A stretch of 64,000 nucleotides of DNA from Leptolyngbya sp. SIO1E4 (GCA_010672825.2 JAAHFU020000001.1:372001-436000), one strand, 5' to 3'. Positions 36,014-44,092 are shown, counted from the stretch's first letter. Numbers and translations are program-made. Notes: generated by a model from the sequence alone, not told the origin.

Positions 36014-36127
36014 ATGAACACTGTTATGTTGCTGGCAACAATTGAAATCTGCAACTTTATGGGGTGTAGCTGGCTCGAAACCGCGATCGCGTTTGTTCAA
36101 GAGTGGGTCTCTAAAATCGCGGTCTAG
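36014..36127 (+). CDS. Possible 37-aa small protein
   Basis: A 37-codon frame starts at ATG 36014 with GGGAG 8 bases upstream (36001-36005) and ends at TAG 36127. The product (begins MNTVMLLATIEICNF) is mildly hydrophobic and has no recognised relatives. A terminator-like hairpin lies 100 bp downstream. Support rests only on the ribosome site and the hairpin, so it may equally be a non-coding transcript or nothing. Confidence 0.25.
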   Translation: MNTVMLLATIEICNFMGCSWLETAIAFVQEWVSKIAV

Positions 36128-36225
36128 GCGGTTAGCTTAACCCTATCTCTCTCTGCTTCAACACTCTTCAGGGAGGTTGAAGCGACTTGATTCCATTTTT
36201 GTGAGTAAGACGACAAAGGTTTCAT

Positions 36226-36252
36226 AGGGCGCACGGTTTGTGCGCTCTTTTT
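36226..36252 (+). terminator. Intrinsic terminator-like hairpin
   Basis: AGGGCGCAC (36226-36234) pairs with GTGCGCTCT (36240-36248) with one G-T pair and a 5-nt loop, and runs into TTTTT. No annotated gene ends here, so an unrecognised transcript upstream is implied. Confidence 0.6.
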
Positions 36253-36285
36253 ATTTGCAGCTAAGGGTTGAACCCAGCAATTTTA

Positions 36286-36335
36286 GAGTTTGGATTTTGG
36301 ATTTTAGATTTGCGATTTTAGATTTACGATTTTGG
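36286..36335. repeat. Heptanucleotide array, GGATTTT type
   Basis: Imperfect 7-bp units GGATTTT/AGATTTG/CGATTTT. It is the reverse complement of the arrays at 36429-36468 and 36566-36599, so transcripts could fold the arrays onto each other. Confidence 0.75.
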
Positions 36336-36428
36336 CCGATGGCACCCTCTACACAAATCTGCACCAGCCTATACCAAATCTCTAAACATCGACTATAGAT
36401 AAAATCCCCACCGACCCCACTGCACGGG

Positions 36429-36468
36429 AAATCCAAAATCCAAAATCCAAAATCCAAAATCCAAAATT
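36429..36468. repeat. Heptanucleotide array, AAAATCC type (1)
   Basis: Five nearly perfect units of AAAATCC in tandem. This is a typical short tandemly repeated repetitive (STRR) sequence of filamentous cyanobacteria. Confidence 0.85.
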
Positions 36469-36565
36469 GAGAACTGGCATTACTGATTCAGCACCAGAGT
36501 CCATAGTCGCTTCAATGCAAAACGATATCAACAAGCCTTTCTAAACCATCCAATTAAACTCAAAC

Positions 36566-36658
36566 AAAATCCAAAATCCAAAATCCAAAATCCAAAATCT
36601 GTAACCCCACTCCCCACTCCCCTAACCCCCTACTCCCCTAACCCCCTAATTCCCCATC
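36566..36658. repeat. Heptanucleotide arrays, AAAATCC then CCCCTAA types
   Basis: Units of AAAATCC up to 36599 change directly into CCCCACT/CCCCTAA/CCCCCTA units up to 36658, ending at the stop of the NACHT gene. Two different heptamer families are therefore joined without spacer. Confidence 0.8.
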
Positions 36659-36661
36659 ACC

Positions 36662-38779
36662 TCACTCCTCCCAAACCGTCACCATTCGCGCCTCAATCAT
36701 TTCCCAAGTATCTTTAGAAACCCGTACCGCCGACTCTTTACACTCCAGGATAAACCGATTAGTAGAAAAATAGTGATCAAGGCTTTTATTTTCTTCTTCA
36801 GAGAGCTTCATAATCTCAGGATCAAGACTTAAAGATTGCCACCAAATATTATTGAGTCCATCAATTAAATCTTGACGATCTTCCCCTGTTCTATTGTTAT
36901 CTGAAATTTGCTTTTTGAATGATTCTAGCTGTATAATTAGCCCAGAAAAATCGACAGACTTAAAAATGCTGAGTTGATTGAATCTTTCGGCAATTTCGAG
37001 GGCGCTGGCGCTGGCGCTGGCGTGGTCGAGGGCGAGGGCGAGGGCGATGTCGATGTCGCGGGCGATGGTGAGGGCGCTGGCGATGGCGCGGGCGATGGCG
37101 CGGGCGAAGGCGCGGGCGATGTCGATGTCGCGGGCGCGGGCGATGGCGAGGGCGATGTCGATGTCGCGGGCGCGGGCGAGAAAGATTGCGGCAACCCGTT
37201 TGGCAGCTGGTTTGTAGTTGCCTGGCGACCCTTTCGTAGCATTGTCGGCCCAGTCAACGAGTCTTGTCAGCTTTGGAGTGTTCAGATAGCGCTGCGTCAC
37301 TGACTGCATCTCTAAAAGGTAGCGATCAGCATTTCTCAACAGCCCTGGAATCAGCAGAAAAACCTCCCGCCAACGATCTTCTAGAAGATGATCATTGATG
37401 GTTCCAGAAACCAGCTGCGGATCTTCGCTAATGTATTGAGCCGTCAAATATTCTTGCAGGGTCAGGTGAGAAAATGAATAGACATCTTCGGCCCGCTCCA
37501 CAAAAATGCCCTGCTGTTCCGCTATGGCATCCAAAATGTCCTTTCCGGGCAGGGTGGGTTTGTCAGCGGTGTTCTCTACAAACTCATTGATCTGGTCAAT
37601 CAGCTCTTGGCGAGTAAAGAAAAGCTGGTCGTTGACAAAGCCGTGGTAGGCAATCTCTGCAAGCAAGACTTTTTCTAACTCGGTATTCAGCCCTTCATAG
37701 ATATCTCCCAGGTTCAGGCGCTTATCGGCAGCCCACTCCTCTAGCAAAATATCCAGTGCTTTGCGATAGAGGGTGGCGCGTTTGTCAAAGAACTTTTGAG
37801 TGCGGTTATAAACCAAACATAAAAACGTCAGCAGCAGCGGCGTTTGGGCCAGTTCCTTGGCAGCTCGATTACGCCTATCGTTAAGCTGGTTCCAGCAACG
37901 CTCGGCAGTATTGCTTTCTTTGTCCAAATCTGACTGAAACCAACGCTGGATAAACTTCCAAATCTGCTCATCGTCAAAGTCGGCCAGTTCCACATTGGTA
38001 AAGCCGCGAAAGTCGCTGCGGTGGGCGGCGGTGCGGCAGGAGGTAATAAAGCGGTTTTGGTCGTAGCGGGTGACAAAGTCTTGAATCGCTTCGATCGCGG
38101 GGTTCAAAATGTCTTTAGGCACCTCATCCAGCCCATCCAGCAGCACCAGCAGTTTGCCTTGCTCCAGGGCTTTGCTGGCAAACTCTGGAGTTTCCGGGAA
38201 GCCAAAATTGGAGAGTTCTTTGGCCACCGCCCCCAGCAGGTCGATCTCGGTCGGGTTAAACCGCTTCAGCTCCAAAAAGACGGGAATGCAGTTAAACTTC
38301 AGAGCTGTTTTTTGCTGTCCTCCGAAAGCAGCTAAACCAACTCGTCTCAAAAATGTGGATTTACCCGCACCCGGCTGTCCTAAAACAGTCAGTTTTGGAT
38401 GCTGATTAACCACGGTTGGCCCACCTTGAGACAGATTCCTGCGTGTACTAAATCTCCTTTTTGCTTTGCCACGATACACTGCTTCCAGCGCCTCTACAGA
38501 CTCAAACCGACGGATGCTGAGGTCGTCTAAAAACTTGACCTTGGTGTAAACCTGCTCTAGCGGGTAGTCCTGCCTCATGCCCAAAATCCGCACAGAGCCA
38601 TAGCGTTGGCGATATTTGGCTTCGTAGCGTTTTAGGGCGGCCTGTGCCTGCCACTTATCTTTAACCGTTTCAATAAAAGCGCCGCCCACTTTGGTGGCAA
38701 TATCCAGCACAATGCCCGTGAGCCCGCCTGCAATGGGGTCTTCAAAGGCACCGAGGGGGCCGGGGGTAGGGCTGGTCAT
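36662..38779 (-). CDS. NACHT-domain NTPase with low-complexity C-terminal repeats
   Basis: A 705-aa STAND NTPase of the NACHT type. An N-terminal region (1-120) with helical segments precedes the NTPase core: Walker A 'LGQPGAGKST' near residue 132, Walker B 'LLVLLDGLDEVP' near 212, then 'RFITSCRTAA' and the helical NACHT/winged-helix region to about 480, ending in 'FSHLTLQEYLTAQYI'. At about 540-605 lies a stretch of alternating ARDIDIALA/ARAIA-type units encoded by hexanucleotide repeats, followed by a unique C-terminal domain of about 100 aa. Bacterial NACHT proteins include anti-phage NLR-like systems; that role is inferred, as no separate effector domain was recognised. ATG 38779 is preferred to TTG 38806. 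Confidence 0.85.
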   Translation of the reverse strand: MTSPTPGPLGAFEDPIAGGLTGIVLDIATKVGGAFIETVKDKWQAQAALKRYEAKYRQRYGSVRILGMRQDYPLEQVYTKVKFLDDLSIRRFESVEALEAVYRGKAKRRFSTRRNLSQGGPTVVNQHPKLTVLGQPGAGKSTFLRRVGLAAFGGQQKTALKFNCIPVFLELKRFNPTEIDLLGAVAKELSNFGFPETPEFASKALEQGKLLVLLDGLDEVPKDILNPAIEAIQDFVTRYDQNRFITSCRTAAHRSDFRGFTNVELADFDDEQIWKFIQRWFQSDLDKESNTAERCWNQLNDRRNRAAKELAQTPLLLTFLCLVYNRTQKFFDKRATLYRKALDILLEEWAADKRLNLGDIYEGLNTELEKVLLAEIAYHGFVNDQLFFTRQELIDQINEFVENTADKPTLPGKDILDAIAEQQGIFVERAEDVYSFSHLTLQEYLTAQYISEDPQLVSGTINDHLLEDRWREVFLLIPGLLRNADRYLLEMQSVTQRYLNTPKLTRLVDWADNATKGSPGNYKPAAKRVAAIFLARARDIDIALAIARARDIDIARAFARAIARAIASALTIARDIDIALALALDHASASASALEIAERFNQLSIFKSVDFSGLIIQLESFKKQISDNNRTGEDRQDLIDGLNNIWWQSLSLDPEIMKLSEEENKSLDHYFSTNRFILECKESAVRVSKDTWEMIEARMVTVWEE
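37003..37177. repeat. Hexanucleotide repeat tract inside the NACHT gene
   Basis: GGCGAT/GGCGCG/GGCGAG/GTCGAT-type 6-bp units run for about 175 bp. On the coding strand they give alternating Ala with Arg/Ile/Leu and DID motifs. The opposite strand also lacks stops here, which produces spurious ORFs. Confidence 0.8.
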
Positions 38780-39273
38780 AGCGCTTAATGGGGCAAGTTT
38801 TCCCAATCCTAGCTGAACGGTAGGGAATTTGAATTCATCCTCAAAATCAGCAGCGCTGGATAAGTGGCAGAGGGGTGCCCATCAACTGTTCTCTCTGCTG
38901 TGGCGCGACCTGATACTCACATCTCGTTTAAGTCGCAGACATTCGGAATAACCGCCTCACGATCGCCCTCGTCCTTTGCGTTGGCACCCCATCAACCCAA
39001 AAACAGAAGACAAGATCTCCGAAAGACGGCCCCAGTTCACGCTGAACGAGGCACTCTCGCACATACGCAGATTTCTAAGTAATTTAAGTAAATTTTAATA
39101 CTCTAAATCTATCTCTAGGGGAGGCGCTGAATCATTCGGTGCATTCCGCGATTGTTTACAAGCCTTTCATGAAATGCTTGTAAATATTGGGTATTAGCAC
39201 CATAGGTCAAATAAAAGGTGACCGAATACAACAGGGGGAAGCTAAAAAAACCGAACTCAAAATACGTAGAAAA
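38780..39273. other. Divergent intergenic region, NACHT / CAP-RTX
   Basis: About 490 bp with no supportable gene. A 72-codon frame at 38864-39082 has no protein character. A GGGGGAAG (39232-39239) lies 35 bp before the chosen start of the CAP-RTX gene, too far to be its ribosome site. Confidence 0.45.
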
Positions 39274-40941
39274 ATGAGCACACTAATTCAGCAAGTCATC
39301 TTCCTCACAAACACCGAGCGGGCTAAATATGGGCTGGCGCCTCTGGTCGAAGATCCCCAGCTGAATCAGAGTGCTCAAGGCCACAGCAACGACATGGCCA
39401 ACAATGATTTCTTCAGCCATACCGGCTCTAATGGCTCTACTGTTGGGAGTCGGATAACGACTTCCGGCTATCCGCATCGGCCAGCTGGTGAAAACGTTGC
39501 TGCAGGCTACGACACACCAGAAGCCGTTTTCCAAAGCTGGATGAACAGCCCAGGGCATCGGGCCAATATCCTCGACCCCAGCGTTACCGATATCGGCATT
39601 GGCTACGCTTACCTGGCTAATGACACCGGCAACATCAACTACAACCACTATTGGACGCAGACTTTTGGACGCCGCGTTACCCCGACTGGGTCTGTGGCTC
39701 CCGTAACCACCCCGATACCAGCGGCGGAACCGCCTGCCGAGAATCCAGCGAATGGGGGAAGCGGGCTCACGGCTGAACTGCCCCCCGTCGAGTCTGACAA
39801 CAACGGAGGAAATCCAGACTCTGAACAACCTCCCGTCGAGGTTGGCTCGGAGCAACCGCCCGCCAATGCGGTTAACGACGATAGCGAGCCGACTTCAGAA
39901 CTGCCGCCCGTTGAGTCTGGTAATGGCGATGAAACCCCAGCCCCGGCACCTCAGGGTGATCCAATGGATGAGGGCAGTGAGCTAGCCCCTGAGCTGCCGC
40001 CAGCCGATGCGGTTAGGGATGAAGGGGAACCCACCCCAGAATTGCCTGCAGTCGAGTCTGGCAATGAGGGGGAGGAGTCAGTCCCAGAAATCCCTCAGGA
40101 TAATCTGGCCAATGATGACGGTGAGCTAGCGGCTGAACTGCCGGGTAATGATGCCGAAGGGCTAGCCCCGGAGTTACCTCAGGATGAGACTGACAGCGCT
40201 GAAGGAGAGCCCACACTGGAGCTTTCACAGGATGAGCCCGCTAACGACGGGGGCGTAGCATCCGAGCCGCCTCAGGTTTTATCTAGCCAGCCACCGACAA
40301 ATCCTGAGGAGTCCCCCGTCACCCCCGATGACAGCAACACCCTGACTGGGAGTGAGTTGGGCGACCGATTGGTAGGCGGGCTTGAGGATAACACCATCAG
40401 GGCTGGGGTGGGGGATGACCAGGTTGCTGGGGGCTTAGGCCATGATCAGCTCTTTGGTGAAACCGGCAATGATGTGTTGCGGGGTGACCTCAATAGCCGT
40501 GCCTCGGGCGGCAAGCAGGGCGGTAATGACTGGCTCGTGGGGGGCGCTGGCAATGATCGAATTGGTGGGAAGGGCGGCAACGACACGCTGCTGGGCAACG
40601 ACGGTGATGACCAACTCTGGGGTGACGATGGCGACGATCTCCTCTGGGGGGGCCTTGGCAATGACACGTTAACGGGCGACGATTCCTCCGGGGGGGCGGG
40701 GAGCGATACCTTTGTGCTGGCCGCGGGGGAAGGAACCGACACGATCGCAGATTTTGAAATTGGCACCGATTTGATTGGCCTGGCCGATGGGCTCACGTTT
40801 GGGGCGCTGTCTTTTAGTGGCAACGCTATCAGCCTTGGCAATGAAACCCTGGCGATTCTGCAAGGGGTGGAGACGACGACCCTAACAGCGGCCTCGTTCG
40901 TGCAGGTCGATACTGGGCATCTTCAGAGCCATTTGGTATAA
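39274..40941 (+). CDS. Secreted CAP-domain protein with acidic Pro-rich linker and RTX end
   Basis: A 555-aa protein. Residues 1-140 are a CAP (SCP-like) domain with the usual cavity residues in 'NTERAKYGLAPL', 'QGHSNDMANNDFFSH', 'AGENVAAGYDTP' and 'NHYWTQTFG'. A roughly 210-residue linker (about 145-355) repeats an acidic motif around ELPPVES/ELPQDE. The C-terminal RTX part (about 365-480) has GGxGxD nonapeptides and the same terminal segment (IGLADGL..GALSF...LAILQGV) as the GDPD protein at 31221. It is probably exported by type I secretion and Ca2+-folded outside. Bacterial CAP proteins have no single known function. ATG 39274 starts right at the CAP domain; the upstream TTG frame adds 29 unlikely residues. 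Confidence 0.88.
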   Translation: MSTLIQQVIFLTNTERAKYGLAPLVEDPQLNQSAQGHSNDMANNDFFSHTGSNGSTVGSRITTSGYPHRPAGENVAAGYDTPEAVFQSWMNSPGHRANILDPSVTDIGIGYAYLANDTGNINYNHYWTQTFGRRVTPTGSVAPVTTPIPAAEPPAENPANGGSGLTAELPPVESDNNGGNPDSEQPPVEVGSEQPPANAVNDDSEPTSELPPVESGNGDETPAPAPQGDPMDEGSELAPELPPADAVRDEGEPTPELPAVESGNEGEESVPEIPQDNLANDDGELAAELPGNDAEGLAPELPQDETDSAEGEPTLELSQDEPANDGGVASEPPQVLSSQPPTNPEESPVTPDDSNTLTGSELGDRLVGGLEDNTIRAGVGDDQVAGGLGHDQLFGETGNDVLRGDLNSRASGGKQGGNDWLVGGAGNDRIGGKGGNDTLLGNDGDDQLWGDDGDDLLWGGLGNDTLTGDDSSGGAGSDTFVLAAGEGTDTIADFEIGTDLIGLADGLTFGALSFSGNAISLGNETLAILQGVETTTLTAASFVQVDTGHLQSHLV

Positions 40942-40950
40942 GCAATCAAT

Positions 40951-40988
40951 AAGCGCCTCTGTTGATTTCAAGCGCCTCTATTGATCTC
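40951..40988. repeat. 19-bp tandem duplication
   Basis: AAGCGCCTCTGTTGATTTC is followed at once by AAGCGCCTCTATTGATCTC (two mismatches). It lies between the CAP-RTX gene and the response regulator and would be translated if the longer TTG start of the regulator were used, which argues against that start. Confidence 0.7.
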
Positions 40989-41021
40989 AATGCCCTCAAG
41001 CAGGAACATCAGGACATCATC

Positions 41022-41396
41022 GTGTCGAGCAAACGCATTCTGTTAATCGACGACGAAGTGGATATTCATAAGATCACCCAGGTCGGCCTCATGATGGAGG
41101 CCGGATGGGAACTCCTGACGGCACAGTCTAGCGATGAGGGCATTGCGATCGCCTTGGCCGAGCACCCAGATGCCATTTTGCTAGATGTGATGATGCCAGA
41201 GCGCGACGGTATTGCCACACTCAAATTGCTGCATGAATTACCAGAGGTTCAAGACATCCCGATTGTTTTTTTAACCGCTAAGGCCCAGGCCGCCGATCGG
41301 CGGCATTTTTACTCGCTAGGGGCTCAAGGAGTGATTACAAAACCCTTTGACCCCATGACCCTGGCCAGCCAAATTTCAGGCTTTTTGGCCTGGTAA
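41022..41396 (+). CDS. Single-domain response regulator (CheY-like)
   Basis: A 124-aa receiver domain with no output domain. The acidic pocket is in 'LLIDDEVDI', the phospho-acceptor Asp is in 'ILLDVMMPERDG' (near 53), Thr/Ala is in 'VFLTAKAQ' and the conserved Lys in 'ITKPFDP'. Such proteins pass phosphate between kinases and other partners. The GTG start at 41022 has AGGA 7 bases upstream and gives the usual MSSKRILLIDDE start. A TTG at 40962 would add 20 residues read from the tandem duplication. No kinase gene is adjacent, so its partner is unknown. Confidence 0.88.
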   Translation: MSSKRILLIDDEVDIHKITQVGLMMEAGWELLTAQSSDEGIAIALAEHPDAILLDVMMPERDGIATLKLLHELPEVQDIPIVFLTAKAQAADRRHFYSLGAQGVITKPFDPMTLASQISGFLAW

Positions 41397-41483
41397 TGGG
41401 GAACGGAGATGGGCGATGTCTCACAGTGAGCGCTACATAGACCCGGGATCTGGCCTCTCATTATCCGTCTTGACTTTCTGCCT

Positions 41484-42059
41484 TTAGTGAATCGGCAGAA
41501 CCTGATCTGGAACTTCGATGCGATCGCTCGGTAGAGGCTTGACTTCACCGGGCGGATGCAGCTGCCACACTTCTGGTGGGCTGATCATAGGGGGGCCTTC
41601 TTCATCTGGTTCCATGCCACCAATGCTGATGGGGGTTCCGACAACCGTCGCTTCCGTCAGATTGAGGTTCTGCATGGAAGCCCCCGTGACATCAACAAAG
41701 TAGAGTTGAGCCCGTGACAGGTTGGCATTATCCAGATCAGCCATGGGAAGGGTGGCATTGGTCAAAAATGCCCCGGTCAGGTTTGCACCTTCCAAATTAG
41801 CCTTGGTCAGATCAGCCCCTTCTAAGTTGGCCCAAGAGAGGTCAGCCCCGGTCAGGTCAGCTCTGCGCAAATCTGCCCCAATAAGATGGGCACCTCTCAA
41901 ATTTGCCCCGGCCAGATCACAGTCGGGACAACCATTAGTGGTCAATAATCTGCGGACATTAAAGGGCCGAATCTCATCCAAAGGCGTTTCGGCCATCGCT
42001 GGGCCTACCAGGAACACAGCCGATAGCAGAGAAAGGGTAGCGAGGTGGCAACGTCTCAT
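41484..42059 (-). CDS. Exported pentapeptide-repeat protein
   Basis: A 191-aa protein with a Sec signal peptide (residues 1-23, cut after 'VGPAMA'), then a mature domain. The domain opens with a Cys pair (NGCPDCDLAGA) and continues as pentapeptide repeats of the A(D/N)Lxx type for about 100 residues, forming a right-handed quadrilateral beta helix. A Pro-rich tail (about 150-191) follows. Lumenal or periplasmic pentapeptide proteins are common in cyanobacteria; the ligand is unknown. The ATG at 42059 has an AAGGAGG about 6 bases upstream. Confidence 0.88.
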   Translation of the reverse strand: MRRCHLATLSLLSAVFLVGPAMAETPLDEIRPFNVRRLLTTNGCPDCDLAGANLRGAHLIGADLRRADLTGADLSWANLEGADLTKANLEGANLTGAFLTNATLPMADLDNANLSRAQLYFVDVTGASMQNLNLTEATVVGTPISIGGMEPDEEGPPMISPPEVWQLHPPGEVKPLPSDRIEVPDQVLPIH

Positions 42060-42723
42060 AGCATCCTCCTTGCAGCAGGGTTCTTGTCGCGTGCTGAAGC
42101 CGAAGTCTGGGCCTTAAGCAGTATCAGGCCCAGAGATTGGCCCTAGAGATAAGCCATCGTGATTTCCCACTTTCCTTCAGCGAAAAAGACGTTTTACCCC
42201 GGCAAAGTTCACAGTCGAAAACTAAATTCAAAATAAACTTTTAGGGTTTCTCGCCTGCTTAGGGTAAACAACTGTGATGCATTCAGGTCTTTTTAATTGT
42301 TAACCTTTCAAGCACTTCAGATTTCCTTTTAGCAAAGAAATTGAAGAACTCTACCTTGCATCGCAGAGAGAAGGAAACTGCCTTGACAAGTTCAGAGACA
42401 AAGGCATAGGCTTCTATATACTTCTCTCTAAATCCTGACACAAATAATTATCAGTGAATGCCTTTAGCAATCAATCTAATCAACCGAAAGCCAAAGTCAT
42501 CTTCACAAATTCCTCAAGGTGTTGATCTATTAAGAAATTGATGGAAAGAATTGTGATGTTTTCCATCAATGGTCAGGCTTTAATACCGCTGCTGAGTTCG
42601 CTCTATTTTGAGACCCGTGGGGCATCTACTCCATTCGCTTCAATCTCGATTCAGCGCTCAAAATTTTGGATGCGATCGCCGCAGTAGCACCCAGCCTTGC
42701 CAAAGTTCGCAGGAGGTTACCCC
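42060..42723. other. AT-rich divergent intergenic region before the UspA pair
   Basis: About 660 bp, clearly more AT-rich than its surroundings, with no gene. A TTGACA at 42383-42388 is present, but the TATATA after it is 26 bp away, too far for a normal sigma-70 promoter. A strong hairpin lies at 42537-42570. Confidence 0.5.
42537..42570. promoter_or_regulatory. Perfect 11-bp inverted repeat upstream of UspA genes
   Basis: ATTGATGGAAA (42537-42547) and TTTCCATCAAT (42560-42570) are perfect reverse complements with a 12-nt gap, about 155 bp before the first UspA gene. It could be an operator for a dimeric regulator or an RNA hairpin. No T-run follows, so a terminator is less likely. Confidence 0.4.
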
Positions 42724-43266
42724 ATGCTCAACCATATTTTGGTTGCTGTTGATAAATCGGCCACCAGCCACCAAGCGTTTGCAACCGCGTTAGGGCTGGC
42801 CCAAGCGCTGGGAGCCAAATTAACCCTCGTCCATGCCTTGGATGTGTTCGACCCCGCCAGCCCTGAGCGACCCACCGTTCCAGGGGACAGCTATTCGGTA
42901 GAACTCAATAACATCTTGCGCGAAAACTACGAGCACCAATGGACTGAGTTTGTGAGTCAATACGACTCGCTGCTTCAGCAAAAACAAAAAGAGGCAGAGG
43001 CTGCCGGAGTTGTTGTCAGTCATCTACAGCCCTACGGTCGCCCTGGGCCAGCTATCTGCAAAGCGGCTAAAAACAACCGAGCTGATTTGATTGTGGTAGG
43101 CAGTCACGGCCACTCTGGCCTCCGAGAGCTCATTTTGGGCAGCGTCAGCAACTACATCATGCACCACGCGCCTTGCTCGGTTCTGGTGATTCATCCTGAC
43201 CGCCATCACCATCATCCACCGCTAGAAGAGTCTGCAGAACCCAACCCAGTCGAGATGCTCAGGTAA
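42724..43266 (+). CDS. Universal stress protein (UspA family), first of a pair
   Basis: A 180-aa cytoplasmic UspA-domain protein. It starts with the family strand 'MLNHILVAVDKSATSHQA' and carries the ATP-binding pattern G-2x-G-9x-G-S in 'GSHGHSGLRELILGSVSNY', followed by 'MHHAPCSVLVIH'. The tail has a short His run (DRHHHHPP). Usp proteins bind ATP and support survival under stress. A strong AGGAGG at 42711-42716 selects ATG 42724 over an earlier start at 42697. The second Usp gene starts 7 bp after this one stops. Confidence 0.93.
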   Translation: MLNHILVAVDKSATSHQAFATALGLAQALGAKLTLVHALDVFDPASPERPTVPGDSYSVELNNILRENYEHQWTEFVSQYDSLLQQKQKEAEAAGVVVSHLQPYGRPGPAICKAAKNNRADLIVVGSHGHSGLRELILGSVSNYIMHHAPCSVLVIHPDRHHHHPPLEESAEPNPVEMLR

Positions 43267-43273
43267 GGAAACT

Positions 43274-43810
43274 ATGATGTTTAGCAAAATTCTCGTTGCC
43301 CTCGACCCAGGGGATACTTGCGCAGCGTTATTCGCAAAAGCCGTCACCCTCGCTCAAGCAACCGGTGCGGAGTTAATGCTGTTGAGCGTTCTGACACCAG
43401 AAGGAGAAGATGGCCTGACAATGCCAGCCTCTTCTGGATTGGCCTACTATCCGCTCAGCGTCAGCGAAAGCATTTGGGAGATGTACCAAAGGCATTATCA
43501 GGAATATGAAGCCAAAGGGCTAGAGATGCTCCGCAATTTTAGCGACCAAGCCCAGGCTGCCGGTGTACGCGCTGAGATAACTCAGGTGTTTGGTAGTCCA
43601 GGCCATACCATCTGCAATTTAGCCAAAACTTGGGAGGCCGATTTGGTTATGGTCGGCAGCCACGGGCGCAAAGGCTTGAGTGAGATCGTGCTGGGCAGCG
43701 TCAGCAACTACGCCATGCACCATGCTCCCTGCTCCATTCTGGTGATTCATGCCTCAGCAGTCGTTGAGGCCCCGGTTCCAGCAGGGGATGTAGCCACTGT
43801 AGAAGGATAG
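43274..43810 (+). CDS. Universal stress protein (UspA family), second of a pair
   Basis: A 178-aa UspA-domain protein with 'MMFSKILVALDPGDTC' at the start and the ATP-binding pattern in 'GSHGRKGLSEIVLGSVSNY'. It is clearly related to the preceding Usp over its whole length but too diverged to be a recent copy. The 7-bp gap and an AAGGAA ribosome site indicate one operon, so the two may form heterodimers. A 13-bp terminator stem follows at 43899-43946. Confidence 0.93.
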   Translation: MMFSKILVALDPGDTCAALFAKAVTLAQATGAELMLLSVLTPEGEDGLTMPASSGLAYYPLSVSESIWEMYQRHYQEYEAKGLEMLRNFSDQAQAAGVRAEITQVFGSPGHTICNLAKTWEADLVMVGSHGRKGLSEIVLGSVSNYAMHHAPCSILVIHASAVVEAPVPAGDVATVEG

Positions 43811-43898
43811 CGGTTAGTTTTCCCAGAACCTCCATATACAGCGCCTCCACAGACAGCGCCTCCACATGAGCGGGAGAGCCCAGGTGGAAGAAACCCAT

Positions 43899-43946
43899 GC
43901 AGCCGCCCCTCTAAATGCTGATTTTGCGAGTTTGAGGGGCGGCTGC
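43899..43946 (+). terminator. 13-bp hairpin after the UspA operon
   Basis: GCAGCCGCCCCTC (43899-43911) pairs perfectly with GAGGGGCGGCTGC (43934-43946), with a T-rich stretch shortly after. It lies 90 bp after the stop. Confidence 0.65.
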
Positions 43947-43979
43947 CGCCATTCTTTTAGGCTCTTTTAGGCAAAAACC

Positions 43980-44092
43980 AGACCGCTTGCACGAATAAAA
44001 TAAGCCCCCTCCTGTCCCTCAATTCTGATACTGCTGGCGAAATATTTTGCAATGTCGCGCAAGGGCTGCTCAGGATTGATGCAAGCGGTCTA
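43980..44092. repeat. MITE-like element 1 (113 bp)
   Basis: Perfect 12-bp terminal inverted repeats AGACCGCTTGCA (43980-43991) and TGCAAGCGGTCT (44081-44092). The right interior (CTGATACTGCTGGCGAAATA...) matches the interior of the element at 44518-44600 at about three quarters of positions. Confidence 0.7.

Larger units (their letters stand above)
35418..36661. other. Repeat-rich non-coding region (1.24 kb)
   Basis: This region contains an ATACCAATTCTC repeat end (about 35420), a duplicated TTCTGCC-type segment (35634-35697), a possible short gene with a terminator-like hairpin (36014-36252), and several arrays of 7-bp units (36286-36658). No conventional protein gene was seen. It separates two plus-strand RTX genes from the minus-strand NACHT gene. 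Confidence 0.7.

Noticed and set aside
36937-37303. Plus- and minus-strand open frames over the NACHT repeat (Gly/Asp/Val- or Pro/Ser/Ala-rich)
   Set aside because: They are by-products of GC-rich hexamer repeats without stops. The NACHT frame continues through the region with coherent protein sequence on both sides.
42383-42422. TTGACA followed by TATATA as a promoter for the UspA pair
   Set aside because: The spacing of 26 bp is outside the range for sigma-70 promoters, and the site is about 300 bp from the gene.
42724-43810. UspA pair as a recent tandem duplication
   Set aside because: The two proteins share family motifs but differ through most of their length, so they are old paralogues.
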